In this document: piece by piece, positions 1 to 7,958 of the stretch
Numbering within the stretch: position 1 is the first letter of the stretch
How the letters are laid out: the number at the start of each line of letters is the position of its first letter
Assembly: GCF_031882575.1 (NCBI RefSeq)
Contig: NZ_CP134772.1
Location: forward strand, 1,073,001-1,137,000
Direction of reading: 5' to 3'
Length of the DNA: 64,000 bases
DNA from: Pseudomonas sp. VD-NE ins
GTDB lineage: Bacteria; Pseudomonadota; Gammaproteobacteria; Pseudomonadales; Pseudomonadaceae
Made by a program: the position numbers and the translations under genes
The notes under the pieces: generated by a model
Databases searched by the model: none
What the model was told of the DNA's origin: nothing
What the model saw: only the letters and a program-made list of their open reading frames with translations

Positions 1-118
1 CACCGTTGTTGAAGGCTTGCGGCTGGTAGTCATAACCGGCGGCAATGAACGCCAGGGTGTCGGCGAAAGCGTGTTCGCCGCTCTTCAGGCTGCTGCGCAG
101 GCTGTTCAGATCACTCAT
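1..118 (-). CDS. HopJ family protein (5' part only)
   Basis: This is the N-terminal 39 codons of a minus-strand gene that runs off the left edge. The visible protein begins MSDLNSLRSSLKSGEHAFAD and continues into a segment (FIAAGYDYQPQAFNNG) that I recognise from the HopJ 'type III effector' family. HopJ homologues are short (about 110 aa), conserved in most Pseudomonas chromosomes, and despite the name are not tied to a secretion locus here. The ATG at 118-116 overlaps the end of the upstream DUF1244 gene by 8 bases, so the two are probably translationally coupled as the last genes of the folM-folE-folX-DUF1244-hopJ transcript. The function is unknown. Confidence 0.8.
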   Translation of the reverse strand, partial: MSDLNSLRSSLKSGEHAFADTLAFIAAGYDYQPQAFNNG

Positions 119-407
119 GGGTTTTTCCTTTGGCGAACGCTGCTTGCTGTTCAGCGTTGGCTTCTTGCTGAAATTGGGCTTTCCACTCGGCGTACGGCAT
201 GCCGTAAACCACTTCGCGGGCGTCATCGAGGCTGACCTCGATCTGGCGCTCATCGGCTTCGGCCTTGTACCATTTCGACAGGCAGTTGCGGCAGAAGCCA
301 GCGAGGTTCATCAGGTCGATGTTCTGCACGTCCTTGCGGCTGTCCAGGTGGGCGACCAGCCGGCGGAAGGCGGCGGCTTCGAGTTCGAGGCGTTGTTGCT
401 CGTTCAT
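111..407 (-). CDS. DUF1244 domain-containing protein
   Basis: A 98-residue soluble protein of the DUF1244 family, a small proteobacterial family without known function. The central stretch RKDVQNIDLMNLAGFCRNCL, including the C-R-N-C cysteine pair, and the following KWYKAEADERQ segment are the parts I recognise as conserved. The ATG at 407-405 has a purine-rich upstream sequence. It lies 98 bp downstream of folX across a palindromic repeat and overlaps hopJ by 8 bases, so it is probably the fourth gene of the pterin operon transcript. The two cysteines could bind a metal, but that is inference. Confidence 0.85.
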   Translation of the reverse strand: MNEQQRLELEAAAFRRLVAHLDSRKDVQNIDLMNLAGFCRNCLSKWYKAEADERQIEVSLDDAREVVYGMPYAEWKAQFQQEANAEQQAAFAKGKTHE

Positions 408-424
408 GGAGGTCTCTTCGAGAC

Positions 425-506
425 AGCTTCAAGCGGCGAGCTTCAAGCTGCAAGTTTGGATTGTGGGTGGCTGTAGCTTAACGCTTGCAGCTCGCCGCTT
501 GAAGCT
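425..506. repeat. REP-type inverted repeat between folX and DUF1244
   Basis: Two arms, about 425-452 and 484-506, are reverse complements built around AGCTTCAAGCGGCGAGC and its complement, separated by about 30 bp. The right arm reaches the folX stop codon. It is typical of Pseudomonas REP/REPIN intergenic palindromes and may act as a transcript-stabilising or attenuating hairpin inside the operon. Confidence 0.7.
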
Positions 507-877
507 CAGCGGCTAGCCGCGAGCGTGATCGATACCGACTCGGCAAACCGCAGCGCATGCGGCTTGTCGACTTCGACCTCGGCATACAGCACTGAACCGT
601 TGCTCATCACCAGATCGAGCAGTTCCTGCGTCAGGCGTTCAAGCAGCGCGAAGCGGTTGCCCTCGACGTGGGCGATGATCGCTTTAGTGATCGTGCGGTA
701 GTTCAGCGCGTGGTCGATGTCGTTGTCACGCACTGCTTCCTGTGCGGCATACAGAATGGTCAGGTTGATCAGCACATCCTGCTTGTTGAGGATTTCGTCC
801 TCGTTGATCCCGATAAAGGTGCGCAAGCGCAGATCCTTGACCCGGATGCGCGCCATTCCCGGTTGAAGTTGTGACAT
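506..877 (-). CDS. folX: Dihydroneopterin triphosphate 2'-epimerase
   Basis: A 123-residue member of the FolB/FolX tunnelling-fold family. FolX converts 7,8-dihydroneopterin triphosphate to dihydromonapterin triphosphate, the branch step to tetrahydromonapterin in the cytosol. Recognisable parts are the N-terminal strand [18 protein letters not shown], the [12 protein letters not shown] segment and the C-terminal [17 protein letters not shown], which carries the K-P-x-A-x-R-x-A-x-S signature of the family. The ATG follows the folE TAA directly (folE stop 880-878, folX start 877), and a GGAG sits inside the end of folE. The order folM-folE-folX matches the monapterin cluster I know from P. aeruginosa (PA3437-PA3439). 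Confidence 0.93.
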   Translation of the reverse strand: MSQLQPGMARIRVKDLRLRTFIGINEDEILNKQDVLINLTILYAAQEAVRDNDIDHALNYRTITKAIIAHVEGNRFALLERLTQELLDLVMSNGSVLYAEVEVDKPHALRFAESVSITLAASR

Positions 878-1438
878 TTATTTGCTCCGTCCAATCAATT
901 GCAGGAACTCCTGACGGGTGTTGCTCGACTCGCGGAACGCGCCGAGCATGACCGAGGTGTTCATGGTCGAATTCTGTTTCTCGACACCGCGCATCATCAT
1001 GCACATGTGCCTGGCCTCGATAACTACGGCGACGCCGGCGGCTTCGGTGACCTGTTGCACCGCATCGGCGATTTGCCGGGTGAGGTTTTCCTGAATCTGC
1101 AGGCGCCGGGCGAACATGTCCACCAAACGCGCGATTTTCGACAGGCCCAGCACCTTGCCTGTCGGAATATAAGCCACATGGGCCTTGCCGATGAAGGGCA
1201 GCAGGTGATGTTCGCACAACGAGTACAACTCGATGTCGGCGACGATGATCATCTCGTCGCTGTCCGAGGCAAACAGTGCGCCGTTAACAATGTCATCGAC
1301 GCTCTGCTCGTAACCGTGACACAGGTATTGCATGGCCTTGGCCGCGCGCACCGGGGTGTCGAGCAGCCCTTCGCGGTCGGGATCTTCACCGAGACCAATG
1401 AGGATTTCGCGGTAATTCTCGGGCAGTGAGCGGGTCAT
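878..1438 (-). CDS. folE: GTP cyclohydrolase I
   Basis: A 186-residue FolE that opens GTP to 7,8-dihydroneopterin triphosphate, the entry step to folate and to monapterin. The zinc-site signature is intact: [20 protein letters not shown] near residue 75 supplies Cys and His ligands, and [10 protein letters not shown] near residue 140 supplies the second Cys. It is therefore the zinc-dependent type I enzyme, not the FolE2/type IB form. The open frame extends much further upstream inside folM, but the ATG at 1438, 20 bp after the folM stop, is the natural start ([13 protein letters not shown]). Pseudomonads commonly carry several GTP cyclohydrolase genes; this is the copy clustered with folM and folX. 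Confidence 0.95.
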   Translation of the reverse strand: MTRSLPENYREILIGLGEDPDREGLLDTPVRAAKAMQYLCHGYEQSVDDIVNGALFASDSDEMIIVADIELYSLCEHHLLPFIGKAHVAYIPTGKVLGLSKIARLVDMFARRLQIQENLTRQIADAVQQVTEAAGVAVVIEARHMCMMMRGVEKQNSTMNTSVMLGAFRESSNTRQEFLQLIGRSK

Positions 1439-1458
1439 GGAAATCCTCGCGAGTCGGC

Positions 1459-2169
1459 TTATATGACGTGCCGTCCGCCGTTGACGGTCAGGGTCGTACC
1501 GGTGACATAAGGGTTGTCGAGCAGATAGCGCAGGCTCTGGTAGATCACTTCGCTGCCGGGTTCGATGCCCAGCGCGGATTTGGCCAGGGCCTTGGCGCGG
1601 TACGCCGCGTCGTCGTCGGGATTGAACAATAGCAGGGCCGGGGCGATGCCGTTGACCTTGATGGCCGGCGCATAGCGGGCGGCGAAGGACAGCGTCAGGT
1701 TGTCGAGCCCGGCCTTGCTGGCGCAATAACCGATGTGCTTGCTGCTGCCTTTGCGGGTGACATCGTCGCTGATGTGGACGATGTCCGCAGGTGTCGAGCG
1801 TTGCAGCAATTCACCGCAATGCAGGTTGATCAGGTACGGCGCTAGCATGTGCAGATTGAACATGCGTGTGAAGGCTTCGGCTTCGTTGTCCGGGGTTTCG
1901 GCCAGCCATTCCGAGGCGTTGTGCACGATGGCGCGCAGGCGGTCGGTGTGGGTTTTCAGTTCGTTGATGAAGGAGAGAATTCCGGCTTCGCTGGAAAAGT
2001 CGGCGAAAAGGCCGATGGCGCCCAGATCTCGTAGCGTCTGTACGCCGGGGCGTTCGCTGCGGTAAGTGAAGATGACGCGATAGCCTTCTTCGAGTAACCG
2101 CTGCGCGCAATGCAGACCGACGCGCTGGCCGGCACCGGTGATGAGGATCGGGGCTGAGGAATCAGGCAT
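1459..2169 (-). CDS. folM: Dihydromonapterin reductase / alternative dihydrofolate reductase 1
   Basis: A 236-residue short-chain dehydrogenase/reductase. The N-terminus [18 protein letters not shown] is the SDR nucleotide-binding loop, HNASEWLAE replaces the usual NNAG, and [10 protein letters not shown] carries the catalytic Tyr-x-x-x-Lys (GYCASK). In the FolM family this enzyme reduces dihydromonapterin to tetrahydromonapterin, the cofactor used by Pseudomonas phenylalanine hydroxylase. I chose the ATG at 2169 ([12 protein letters not shown]); an in-frame ATG 27 bp upstream would add only a poorly structured nonamer. It is the first gene of the folM-folE-folX operon. Confidence 0.9.
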   Translation of the reverse strand: MPDSSAPILITGAGQRVGLHCAQRLLEEGYRVIFTYRSERPGVQTLRDLGAIGLFADFSSEAGILSFINELKTHTDRLRAIVHNASEWLAETPDNEAEAFTRMFNLHMLAPYLINLHCGELLQRSTPADIVHISDDVTRKGSSKHIGYCASKAGLDNLTLSFAARYAPAIKVNGIAPALLLFNPDDDAAYRAKALAKSALGIEPGSEVIYQSLRYLLDNPYVTGTTLTVNGGRHVI

Positions 2170-2220
2170 GAACGGCTCGCATCGCGGTGGGAGCAAAAAC
2201 TATAACAGCGACGAGCCTGA

Positions 2221-2304
2221 AAAGATCGCAGCCTGCGGCAGCTCCTACCCTGGTCTGTGTTCAGTCCTGTAGGAGCTGTCGAGTGCAACGAGGCTGCGAT
2301 CTTT
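2221..2304. repeat. REP-type inverted repeat between folM and the ABM gene
   Basis: The left arm begins AAAGATCGCAGCCTGCGGCA at 2221 and the right arm ends near 2304 with the complement, which carries a diverged inner part (GAGTGCAACGAGG). It belongs to the 'tgtaggagctgc ... gcagctcctaca' REPIN group seen repeatedly in this window. The right arm overlaps the stop codon of the ABM gene (2305-2303). Confidence 0.8.
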
Positions 2305-2869
2305 AATGTTTCTGAGGTGTCGCCGAAACAGGCATGCGTACCGGCGTGCTGTTCAGCCAGTTCGCCAGCAAGCGCGTCGACAGCGGAATAAAGAAGTAAA
2401 CCATCAGCGGTGTAAGGCATGCCGTGCTGATCAACACGCGCGGCAACAGGCTCATGTCAGCGAGCAATGGGCCTAGAACGAAGTTGAACAGCAGTGACAC
2501 CGGAAAGAACGCCAGCCAGATCGCGACAGCCTGCTTCCAGCGCGGTGGACGCTGACCGGCCGCGCCGAACCAGCCTTCGATTCCACTGACCCGATGCTCT
2601 TTCGGGTGGGCAAACAGGTCGCTGCCACGATCCAGCCACGCCGTGCGCGAAGCCGAATGCTCCCACGCATGCAGCGTCTGTTCATCGACGAAACGGAAAA
2701 TGATTTGGAACTCGTTATCACCGGGCGGCGGAGCGAGCACGCCAGAGCCGAGGTAACCGGGGAAGTCAGTGGCCAGTTGTTCGCCTTCGCGCAGCCAGGC
2801 GATCAAATCCTGATAACGGCCGTCGGCGACGCGACGGGCAACCATCAGCGTAACGGGGGAAGTAGACAT
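2303..2869 (-). CDS. Antibiotic biosynthesis monooxygenase (ABM) domain membrane protein
   Basis: A 188-residue protein with an N-terminal ABM-type ferredoxin-like domain (about residues 5-100; VTLMVARRVADGRY..LIAWL, then DNEFQIIFRFVDEQTLHAWE) and two C-terminal hydrophobic helices (about 115-140 and 147-170; AIWLAFFPVSLLFNFVLGPL and VLISTACLTPLMVYFFIPL). ABM domains often form dimeric, cofactor-free oxygenases or act in haem or quinone turnover; the membrane-anchored version is common in proteobacteria and uncharacterised. The start is the ATG at 2869, preceded by GGAG; the longer upstream frame lacks a good ribosome-binding site. The stop codon lies inside a REP element. Confidence 0.8.
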   Translation of the reverse strand: MSTSPVTLMVARRVADGRYQDLIAWLREGEQLATDFPGYLGSGVLAPPPGDNEFQIIFRFVDEQTLHAWEHSASRTAWLDRGSDLFAHPKEHRVSGIEGWFGAAGQRPPRWKQAVAIWLAFFPVSLLFNFVLGPLLADMSLLPRVLISTACLTPLMVYFFIPLSTRLLANWLNSTPVRMPVSATPQKH

Positions 2870-3064
2870 TTTGTATCTCCGTATTTCGAGTGCGTCACTC
2901 CGGGTAGGAATTTCGCCTGACGCATAGCCGGGGTAGAGGCCTGCGTTTTTCAACAAGCAAGGATTATTCCGGTTTTTCATGATTAAACCAGCGACTTTCG
3001 TCGCATTTCATCACTTGAAACCGATCGGGGCATAAGCGTTAGAATGGGATCCAATTGAACCGAC

Positions 3065-4042
3065 ATGGAAGTTGAACGCCATATGCCTGTCATCACGGAC
3101 GCCAACCCTGTTTCGCAGGCATCTGTTGCGCTCGATCGCGCCGATTTGTTTCCGATCCGTGAGGTCGCACGCCTGACAGGCGTCAACCCGGTCACTTTGC
3201 GCGCTTGGGAGCGGCGCTATGGTTTGATCCAGCCGACACGCACCGAAAGTGGGCATCGGCTCTATTCGATGACCGATATCGAGCGCGTGCGCAGCATCGT
3301 CGACTGGATTGATCGCGGTGTCGCCGTGAGCAAGGTCGGCAAGATCCTGGCCAAGACCGAACCGATGAAAGTGCTCGCGCACATCATCCCGGATGATCTG
3401 GTGCAGGCTGATTACCGGCAATGGCAGGAGCAGATTCAACAGGCGGTCAGTGCATTTGACGACCAGCAACTCGATCGCGTCTATGGGCAGATTTTCTCTT
3501 CCTATGCACTGCCCGTGGTGTTTCAGGACATCCTCATGCCGTTGTGGCTGCAATTGTTGCAGCGTCAGGAGGCTTTCGGGCAAACCAGCGAGTGGCTGTT
3601 CTTCGATGGATTCCTGCGGGCGCGGGTGTTGCAACGGATCGTCATGTTGCGCGGTACGCAACCGCGCCGGGTGATCGTCAGCGCGCTGGCCGGGCAATGT
3701 CGAGAGCTGGAATTGTTGGTGGCGGCGCTGTTTCTCAGCGACAGCAACTCTGGTGTTCGGGTGCTGACGACAGGTCAGCCATTCGATGAGCTGACGTTGG
3801 TGTGCGAAAAGATCAAACCTGATGCACTCGTCCTGTTTTCCAATCACGCGCCCAGTGCCGAATTGCCTCGGCGTCTGAACCGGTTGGCGTTGAGTCTCGA
3901 TTGTCAGTTGATGCTGGCGGGCGACGCTTCAGATCTGGCGCAGGACAGCCTGGCCGGATCTTCTGTTGCGTGTCTGGGCAATGAAGGGGCGAACATGCGT
4001 CAGCGCATGCTGCAATTTCTGGCCGGGAAGCTGGATACCTGA
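3065..4042 (+). CDS. MerR family regulator, LitR/CarH-like (class II, no B12 motif)
   Basis: A 325-residue regulator. Residues about 29-85 are a MerR winged helix (FPIREVARLTGVNPVTLRAW followed by ERRYGLIQPTRT), residues about 110-200 resemble the four-helix cap of cobalamin-binding domains, and the C-terminus has the Rossmann-like fold of that domain. Where light sensors such as CarH carry the D-x-H-x-x-G cobalamin ligand motif, this protein has ALAGQCRELE, so it should not bind adenosylcobalamin through the usual histidine. That is the pattern of the class II LitR proteins described in P. putida, which work with a short LOV protein; a short LOV gene lies 0.7 kb downstream on the other strand. 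An alternative ATG at 3083 is possible. Confidence 0.85.
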   Translation: MEVERHMPVITDANPVSQASVALDRADLFPIREVARLTGVNPVTLRAWERRYGLIQPTRTESGHRLYSMTDIERVRSIVDWIDRGVAVSKVGKILAKTEPMKVLAHIIPDDLVQADYRQWQEQIQQAVSAFDDQQLDRVYGQIFSSYALPVVFQDILMPLWLQLLQRQEAFGQTSEWLFFDGFLRARVLQRIVMLRGTQPRRVIVSALAGQCRELELLVAALFLSDSNSGVRVLTTGQPFDELTLVCEKIKPDALVLFSNHAPSAELPRRLNRLALSLDCQLMLAGDASDLAQDSLAGSSVACLGNEGANMRQRMLQFLAGKLDT

Positions 4043-4045
4043 AAC

Positions 4046-4651
4046 TCAGGTATGAAGGGCAGGATGGGTGAGGCGATGTTGCTGCAGGATGAACTGGCGC
4101 AGGCGTTCGGTTTCGTCGGTGTCGGTCTGGCTCAGTTCGTAGGCGTAGAAACCACTTTCGGTTTCCCGTTCGAAATTGCCCCGCAATGAAATCCGCTCGT
4201 AACCCGAAGGGCTGAACCACAACGCGAAATGCTTGGGCGGTTTGGTCTTGTTGCGCACTTCCAGCAGCACACCTTTGTGTGAAACCTCGTGGACCCACAA
4301 CGTACCCGGCTGACCTTTAGCGTTCTCCAGCGCTACTGGCTCTTCGAGAGTCAATCGCCATGGCCGCACCATCGGGCCGTCCTCATAAATGCTCGGCACG
4401 CCGAGGCGCAGATGCAACGCGTGAAACTCGTCTTCCACCAGATGCAGCGGGAAGGTCATCTGTTGATTTTCGAAGTTGGCCTGAATGGTCACTTGCTCGT
4501 GAGCGGCCAGGCGCGTGAGCAAATCTCGGATCTGCGAACCGCCGTTAACCAGCAGACTCGACGTCGCATCCCGCACGTTCAATTGCGGGTTGTGCTGCAT
4601 GGTCTGGATGAAATCCAGCTCATCCTGAGTGAGTAGGGCGTCGCGCTGCAT
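4046..4651 (-). CDS. Uncharacterised protein, possibly degenerate PilZ-like, downstream of the LOV gene
   Basis: About 201 residues from the ATG at 4651; the frame remains open to a GTG at 4705 directly after the LOV stop, giving 219 aa, and neither start has a strong ribosome-binding site. The N-terminal part is helical (LLTQDELDFIQTMQHNP) and is followed by a beta-rich region. VRPWRL near residue 112 and the later LWVHEVSHKGVLLEV resemble the R-x-x-x-R and D/N-x-S-x-x-G motifs of PilZ c-di-GMP domains, but only loosely. It is encoded just after the LOV photoreceptor and converges on the LitR gene with 3 bp between stops, so it may be the output partner of the light sensor. No function is assigned. 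Confidence 0.6.
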   Translation of the reverse strand: MQRDALLTQDELDFIQTMQHNPQLNVRDATSSLLVNGGSQIRDLLTRLAAHEQVTIQANFENQQMTFPLHLVEDEFHALHLRLGVPSIYEDGPMVRPWRLTLEEPVALENAKGQPGTLWVHEVSHKGVLLEVRNKTKPPKHFALWFSPSGYERISLRGNFERETESGFYAYELSQTDTDETERLRQFILQQHRLTHPALHT

Positions 4652-4705
4652 GGCTAACTCGAAAGATATAGTTACAAAGTCATTGGTGATTGTAGTTAAT
4701 GACAC

Positions 4706-5182
4706 TTAGTTCGCGATTTTGTTTTGACCGTTTGTCGCTTTCAGTGCAGCCAGTTCTGCTTCAAGGGCTGCAACTTGGGCTTCAAGCTGCGCCACGCGCT
4801 GCTGAGCCTTGACCTGAACGGTGACGTCTTTTTGTACGCCAACGAAATAAGTCTGCCCGTCATCGGCGTTTTTCACCGTTGAAAGCGACAGTTCATTCCA
4901 GAATGGTGTGCCGTCCTTGCGATAGTTGCGCAGGATTTCCCGGCACGATCCACCGTTATCCAGCGTTTCGCGAATCAGCTTCAGGCTTTCCTGATCGCGG
5001 TCTCCGGACTGCAAAAAGCGGCAGTCCTGATAGAGGATCTCTTCGCTGGTGTAGCCGGTCAGTCGTTCAAAAGCCGGGTTCACATAGATCAGGATATCGT
5101 TCTGTTCACCTTCCTTTTCGGCGACCACAATCCCGTCGTTCGACGCGTTGATTACCATTTGCAGCAGGCTGGCGTTGATCAT
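4706..5182 (-). CDS. Short LOV-domain blue-light photoreceptor
   Basis: A 158-residue protein made of one LOV domain (about residues 1-110) and a C-terminal helix with heptad-like hydrophobics (VAQLEAQVAALEAELAAL, about 125-150), with no kinase or DNA-binding domain. The flavin-binding motif is YQDCRFLQSGDRDQ; the Cys in DCRFLQ forms the flavin-cysteinyl adduct and the Arg/Gln pair contacts FMN. The downstream NYRKDGTPFWNELSLS and YFVGVQKDVT strands complete the fold. It is close in layout to the P. putida short LOV proteins PpSB1 and PpSB2. The flanking C-terminal coiled coil should mediate dimerisation. It is expected to act with the neighbouring LitR-like regulator. Confidence 0.93.
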   Translation of the reverse strand: MINASLLQMVINASNDGIVVAEKEGEQNDILIYVNPAFERLTGYTSEEILYQDCRFLQSGDRDQESLKLIRETLDNGGSCREILRNYRKDGTPFWNELSLSTVKNADDGQTYFVGVQKDVTVQVKAQQRVAQLEAQVAALEAELAALKATNGQNKIAN

Positions 5183-5336
5183 CTTTGAATCCTTTCAGAG
5201 TTGTCAGTGGCTCGCATTCTAGAAGAACCGTAGGCGCTGTCTACTGGCCATTACCGCCAATTGAGATCCAGTCGCAGCTTTGCGCTGGAGGCTGTTACTA
5301 TCGCGGCTCTTTTTTTCCAGTTTCAGGATCAGATTG

Positions 5337-5792
5337 ATGAAAGTCGCCATCCTCTCCGGTTCGGTCTACGGCACCGCCGAAGAAGTCGCCCGTCACGCCC
5401 AGAACCTGTTGAAAGCCGCTGGCTTTGAAACCTTCTACAACGCGCGCGCCAGCCTCGCCGACATCCAGGCGTTTGGCCCCGAAGCATTGCTCGCGGTGAC
5501 CTCGACCACCGGCATGGGCGAATTGCCCGACAACCTGCAGCCGCTGTATTCGGCGATTCGCGACCAGTTGCCAGCCGCATTGCTCGGTTTGCCGGGCGCG
5601 GTGATTGCCTTGGGCGACGCCAGTTACGGCGACACCTTCTGTGGCGGTGGCGAGCAAATGCGTGAACTGTTCGGCGAGCTGGGCGTGCGTGAAGTGCAAA
5701 AGATGCTGCGTATCGACGCCAGCGAAAGCGTCACCCCGGAAACCGACGCCGAGCCTTGGCTGGCGCAGTTGATCGACGCGCTCAAGGGCTGA
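5337..5792 (+). CDS. Flavodoxin-like protein (MioC type)
   Basis: A 151-residue cytosolic flavodoxin. The start of the protein has the FMN phosphate loop SGSVYGTAEEVARH, and later loops TSTTGMGELPDNL and LGDASYGDTFCGGG supply the isoalloxazine contacts, as in MioC-type flavodoxins. It is expected to be a single-electron carrier; MioC of E. coli supports biotin synthase. The ATG at 5337 follows AGGATC; a longer in-frame start at 5280 would add 19 residues not expected in the family. The last 11 bp overlap the end of the convergent LysR gene. Confidence 0.9.
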   Translation: MKVAILSGSVYGTAEEVARHAQNLLKAAGFETFYNARASLADIQAFGPEALLAVTSTTGMGELPDNLQPLYSAIRDQLPAALLGLPGAVIALGDASYGDTFCGGGEQMRELFGELGVREVQKMLRIDASESVTPETDAEPWLAQLIDALKG

Positions 5793-6669
5793 CCGCGCGC
5801 TCGCGCAACAAGCTCAGCCACGCCTGTGCAGCCTTCGACAGATACGCGCCCCGGCGCCAGATGAAGGCGATATCCCAGCGCAGATAATCCGGCGCACGCA
5901 AAGTCAGGCGTATCACGCCTGGCCGCACCAGCCCGCGTGCGACCACGCTGGGCAACAGCACCACGCCTTGCCCGGCGGCCACCAGCGCCGCAAGAAAATC
6001 TGCCTGACCGCTGCGTCCGCCTTCCTTCGGCGTGAAGCCCAATTGCTGGCACGCTTGCAGCAAACGGTCATTGAGCACGAAGCTGCGCTGATATAGAAGG
6101 AATGGCGTCTCGGCCAATTCTTCCAGACCGATCTCACCCCGATCGGCCAGCGGATGATCCACCGGCAGCAGGGCGTCGAGTGGCTCATCGCAAAACGGCT
6201 GACAGTCGAATTGCGGATCTTTGGGCAACAGACTGCCGCCCAACTCCAGTTCACCGCTCAGCACCGCTTGCTCGACATTGCGGCTGCCGCCCTCGAGCAA
6301 TTGAATGCTGATATTCGGGTAGCGTCGCCGGTATTCGGCAAACAATCCGGCGAACAGCGCGTCACTGCCCAGCAGCGGCAAACCGAGGCGTAGCTCTCCA
6401 CGTGCCAACTGAGTGAGGTCGTCGAGTTCCGCGAGCAATTCGTTGCGCAAGCGCAGCATGCCCTCGGCCCGTTGCAGCACCACACTGCCAGCGGCGGTCA
6501 GGCGCAAATGCGAACCGAGACGTTCGAGCAGAGGTGTACCAAGGCTCTGCTCCAGTTGCGCGATTTGTTTACTCACCGCTGACTGGCTTATGTGCAGGGT
6601 TTTGGCGGCCTGGGTGAAACCGCCCTGATGCATGACTTCGACAAAACTGCGCAGCTGTTTGAATTCCAT
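5782..6669 (-). CDS. LysR family regulator, probably of the lrgA/lrgB-type pair
   Basis: A 295-residue LysR protein: winged HTH at residues 1-60 (FVEVMHQGGFTQAAKTLHIS then QSAVSKQIAQLE), then a periplasmic-binding-like effector domain (GELRLGLPLLGSD onward, about 90-290). It is divergent from the CidA/LrgA-LrgB pair with 95 bp between starts. LysR proteins next to cidAB/lrgAB genes (CidR type) generally activate them in response to acetate or carbon overflow; applying that here is inference from position. Confidence 0.88.
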   Translation of the reverse strand: MEFKQLRSFVEVMHQGGFTQAAKTLHISQSAVSKQIAQLEQSLGTPLLERLGSHLRLTAAGSVVLQRAEGMLRLRNELLAELDDLTQLARGELRLGLPLLGSDALFAGLFAEYRRRYPNISIQLLEGGSRNVEQAVLSGELELGGSLLPKDPQFDCQPFCDEPLDALLPVDHPLADRGEIGLEELAETPFLLYQRSFVLNDRLLQACQQLGFTPKEGGRSGQADFLAALVAAGQGVVLLPSVVARGLVRPGVIRLTLRAPDYLRWDIAFIWRRGAYLSKAAQAWLSLLRERAVSP

Positions 6670-6764
6670 CGCCTGATTCCATTTTGGAATGATGTTGAGT
6701 CTAACAATTCGCTTCGGGGATGGCAGGCCGCTTCGTAAAATAGACCCCTGTCAGGAGCACAATC

Positions 6765-7151
6765 ATGAACGCCGCCCGTCTCAAACACTTTTTCCGTCTC
6801 TTCGTCGAACTCGCCGTGTTACTCGGTCTCTACCTGCTTGGCTGCCAACTCGCCGCATGGCTAGCCTGGCCGATTCCCGGCGGCGTGATCGGCATGGCGC
6901 TGTTACTGTTGGCCTTCGCTTTCGGATGGGTCAAACCGGCGGCGCTGCAATTGGGCGCGGGTTTGCTGATGGCCGAGATGCTGCTGTTTTTCATTCCGGC
7001 ACTGATGAGCTTGCTCGACTACGGCGCGTTGCTGCGCAATGACGGTTGGCGCATCCTGCTGGTCATCGCTGCCAGCACCCTGATGGTGATGCTGGTGACG
7101 GCTTTCACCGTAGAACTGGCCGTGCGCATGAGGCGTTCCCATGAAGCTTGA
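6765..7151 (+). CDS. CidA/LrgA family holin-like membrane protein
   Basis: A 128-residue inner-membrane protein with four hydrophobic helices. Hallmarks are LGLYLLGCQLAAWLAWPIPG, where the W-P-x-P-G-G-V-I-G-M turn typifies LrgA/CidA proteins, and LLFFIPALMSLLDYGALL. The family acts as holin-like or small-metabolite exporters with an LrgB partner, linked to murein hydrolase control and overflow metabolism. An AGGAG lies 7 bp before the ATG. The last 11 bp overlap the lrgB-type gene, indicating coupled translation. Confidence 0.93.
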   Translation: MNAARLKHFFRLFVELAVLLGLYLLGCQLAAWLAWPIPGGVIGMALLLLAFAFGWVKPAALQLGAGLLMAEMLLFFIPALMSLLDYGALLRNDGWRILLVIAASTLMVMLVTAFTVELAVRMRRSHEA

Positions 7152-7827
7152 ATGGATGCCGATGTTCTGGCTCGCCTCCACCTTGTTGGCGTATTTGTTC
7201 AGTCGCTGGATTTATCGGCGCACCGGACGCTATGTCTTGTCACCGTTGATTCTGGTGCCGGCGTTGCTGCTGGCGCTCGCCGTGCCCCTGCACACCGCGT
7301 ATGCCGAATATTCCAGCAACACCCATTGGCTGATGCTGGTACTCGGCCCGGTCACCGTGGCTTTCGCTGTGCCGATCTGGCAGCAGCGCCGTTTATTGAT
7401 GCGGCACTGGTCGGCGCTGCTGTTGGGCATGATTGCCGGCAGTGCGGCATCGATTGGCACTTCATTCGGATTGGCCAGGGCGCTTGCGCTCGACAGTTCG
7501 GTGACGATGTCACTGGTGCCGCGCTCGATCACCACACCGTTCGCCATGCCGCTGGCGCAGAACCTCGGCGGCGTGCCGGAGTTGACTGCCGTTTTTGTGA
7601 TGTTCACCGGAGTGTTCGGCGCAATGCTCGGCGGCGTGCTGTTGAAGTGGTTGCCGTTGCGCAGTGCCTTGGCGCGCGGTGCGCTGTTCGGGGTGGGCGC
7701 GCACGGTGCCGGTGTCAGCCGGGCTCATGAAGTGGGCGGCGAAGAAGGTTCTGTCGCCGGGCTGGTGATGGTACTGACCGGATTGCTCAATCTGTTTGCC
7801 GCGCCTTTGTTGGCGTCGTGGCTTTGA
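7141..7827 (+). CDS. LrgB/CidB family membrane protein
   Basis: A 228-residue polytopic membrane protein of the LrgB family, partner of the upstream LrgA-type protein. The conserved block VTMSLVPRSITTPFAMPLA around residues 120-140 is the LrgB signature, and a glycine-rich C-terminal part (ALFGVGAHGAGVSRAHEVG) follows. Recent work on homologues links this pair to export or import of short carboxylates such as pyruvate and glycolate. It overlaps lrgA by 11 bp, and no other gene of the unit follows. Confidence 0.93.
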   Translation: MKLEWMPMFWLASTLLAYLFSRWIYRRTGRYVLSPLILVPALLLALAVPLHTAYAEYSSNTHWLMLVLGPVTVAFAVPIWQQRRLLMRHWSALLLGMIAGSAASIGTSFGLARALALDSSVTMSLVPRSITTPFAMPLAQNLGGVPELTAVFVMFTGVFGAMLGGVLLKWLPLRSALARGALFGVGAHGAGVSRAHEVGGEEGSVAGLVMVLTGLLNLFAAPLLASWL

Positions 7828-7958
7828 CATGGATCCAAGGTGTTTGCATTGCTGACTCGGTCAGTCATCAAGCTGGCTGCCAATGCAACTACGCGATCCT
7901 CTGCGCCTGACTAGACTGCTCACACGTGCAGAACAATAAGAACGCAGAGGTGCATACA

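Noticed and set aside
1..118. HopJ as evidence of a type III secretion locus
   Set aside because: HopJ homologues are conserved chromosomal genes; no secretion or chaperone gene is present.
4706..5182. LOV protein as a PAS histidine kinase fragment
   Set aside because: The frame ends naturally after a coiled coil, as in known short LOV proteins; no kinase remnant is seen downstream.
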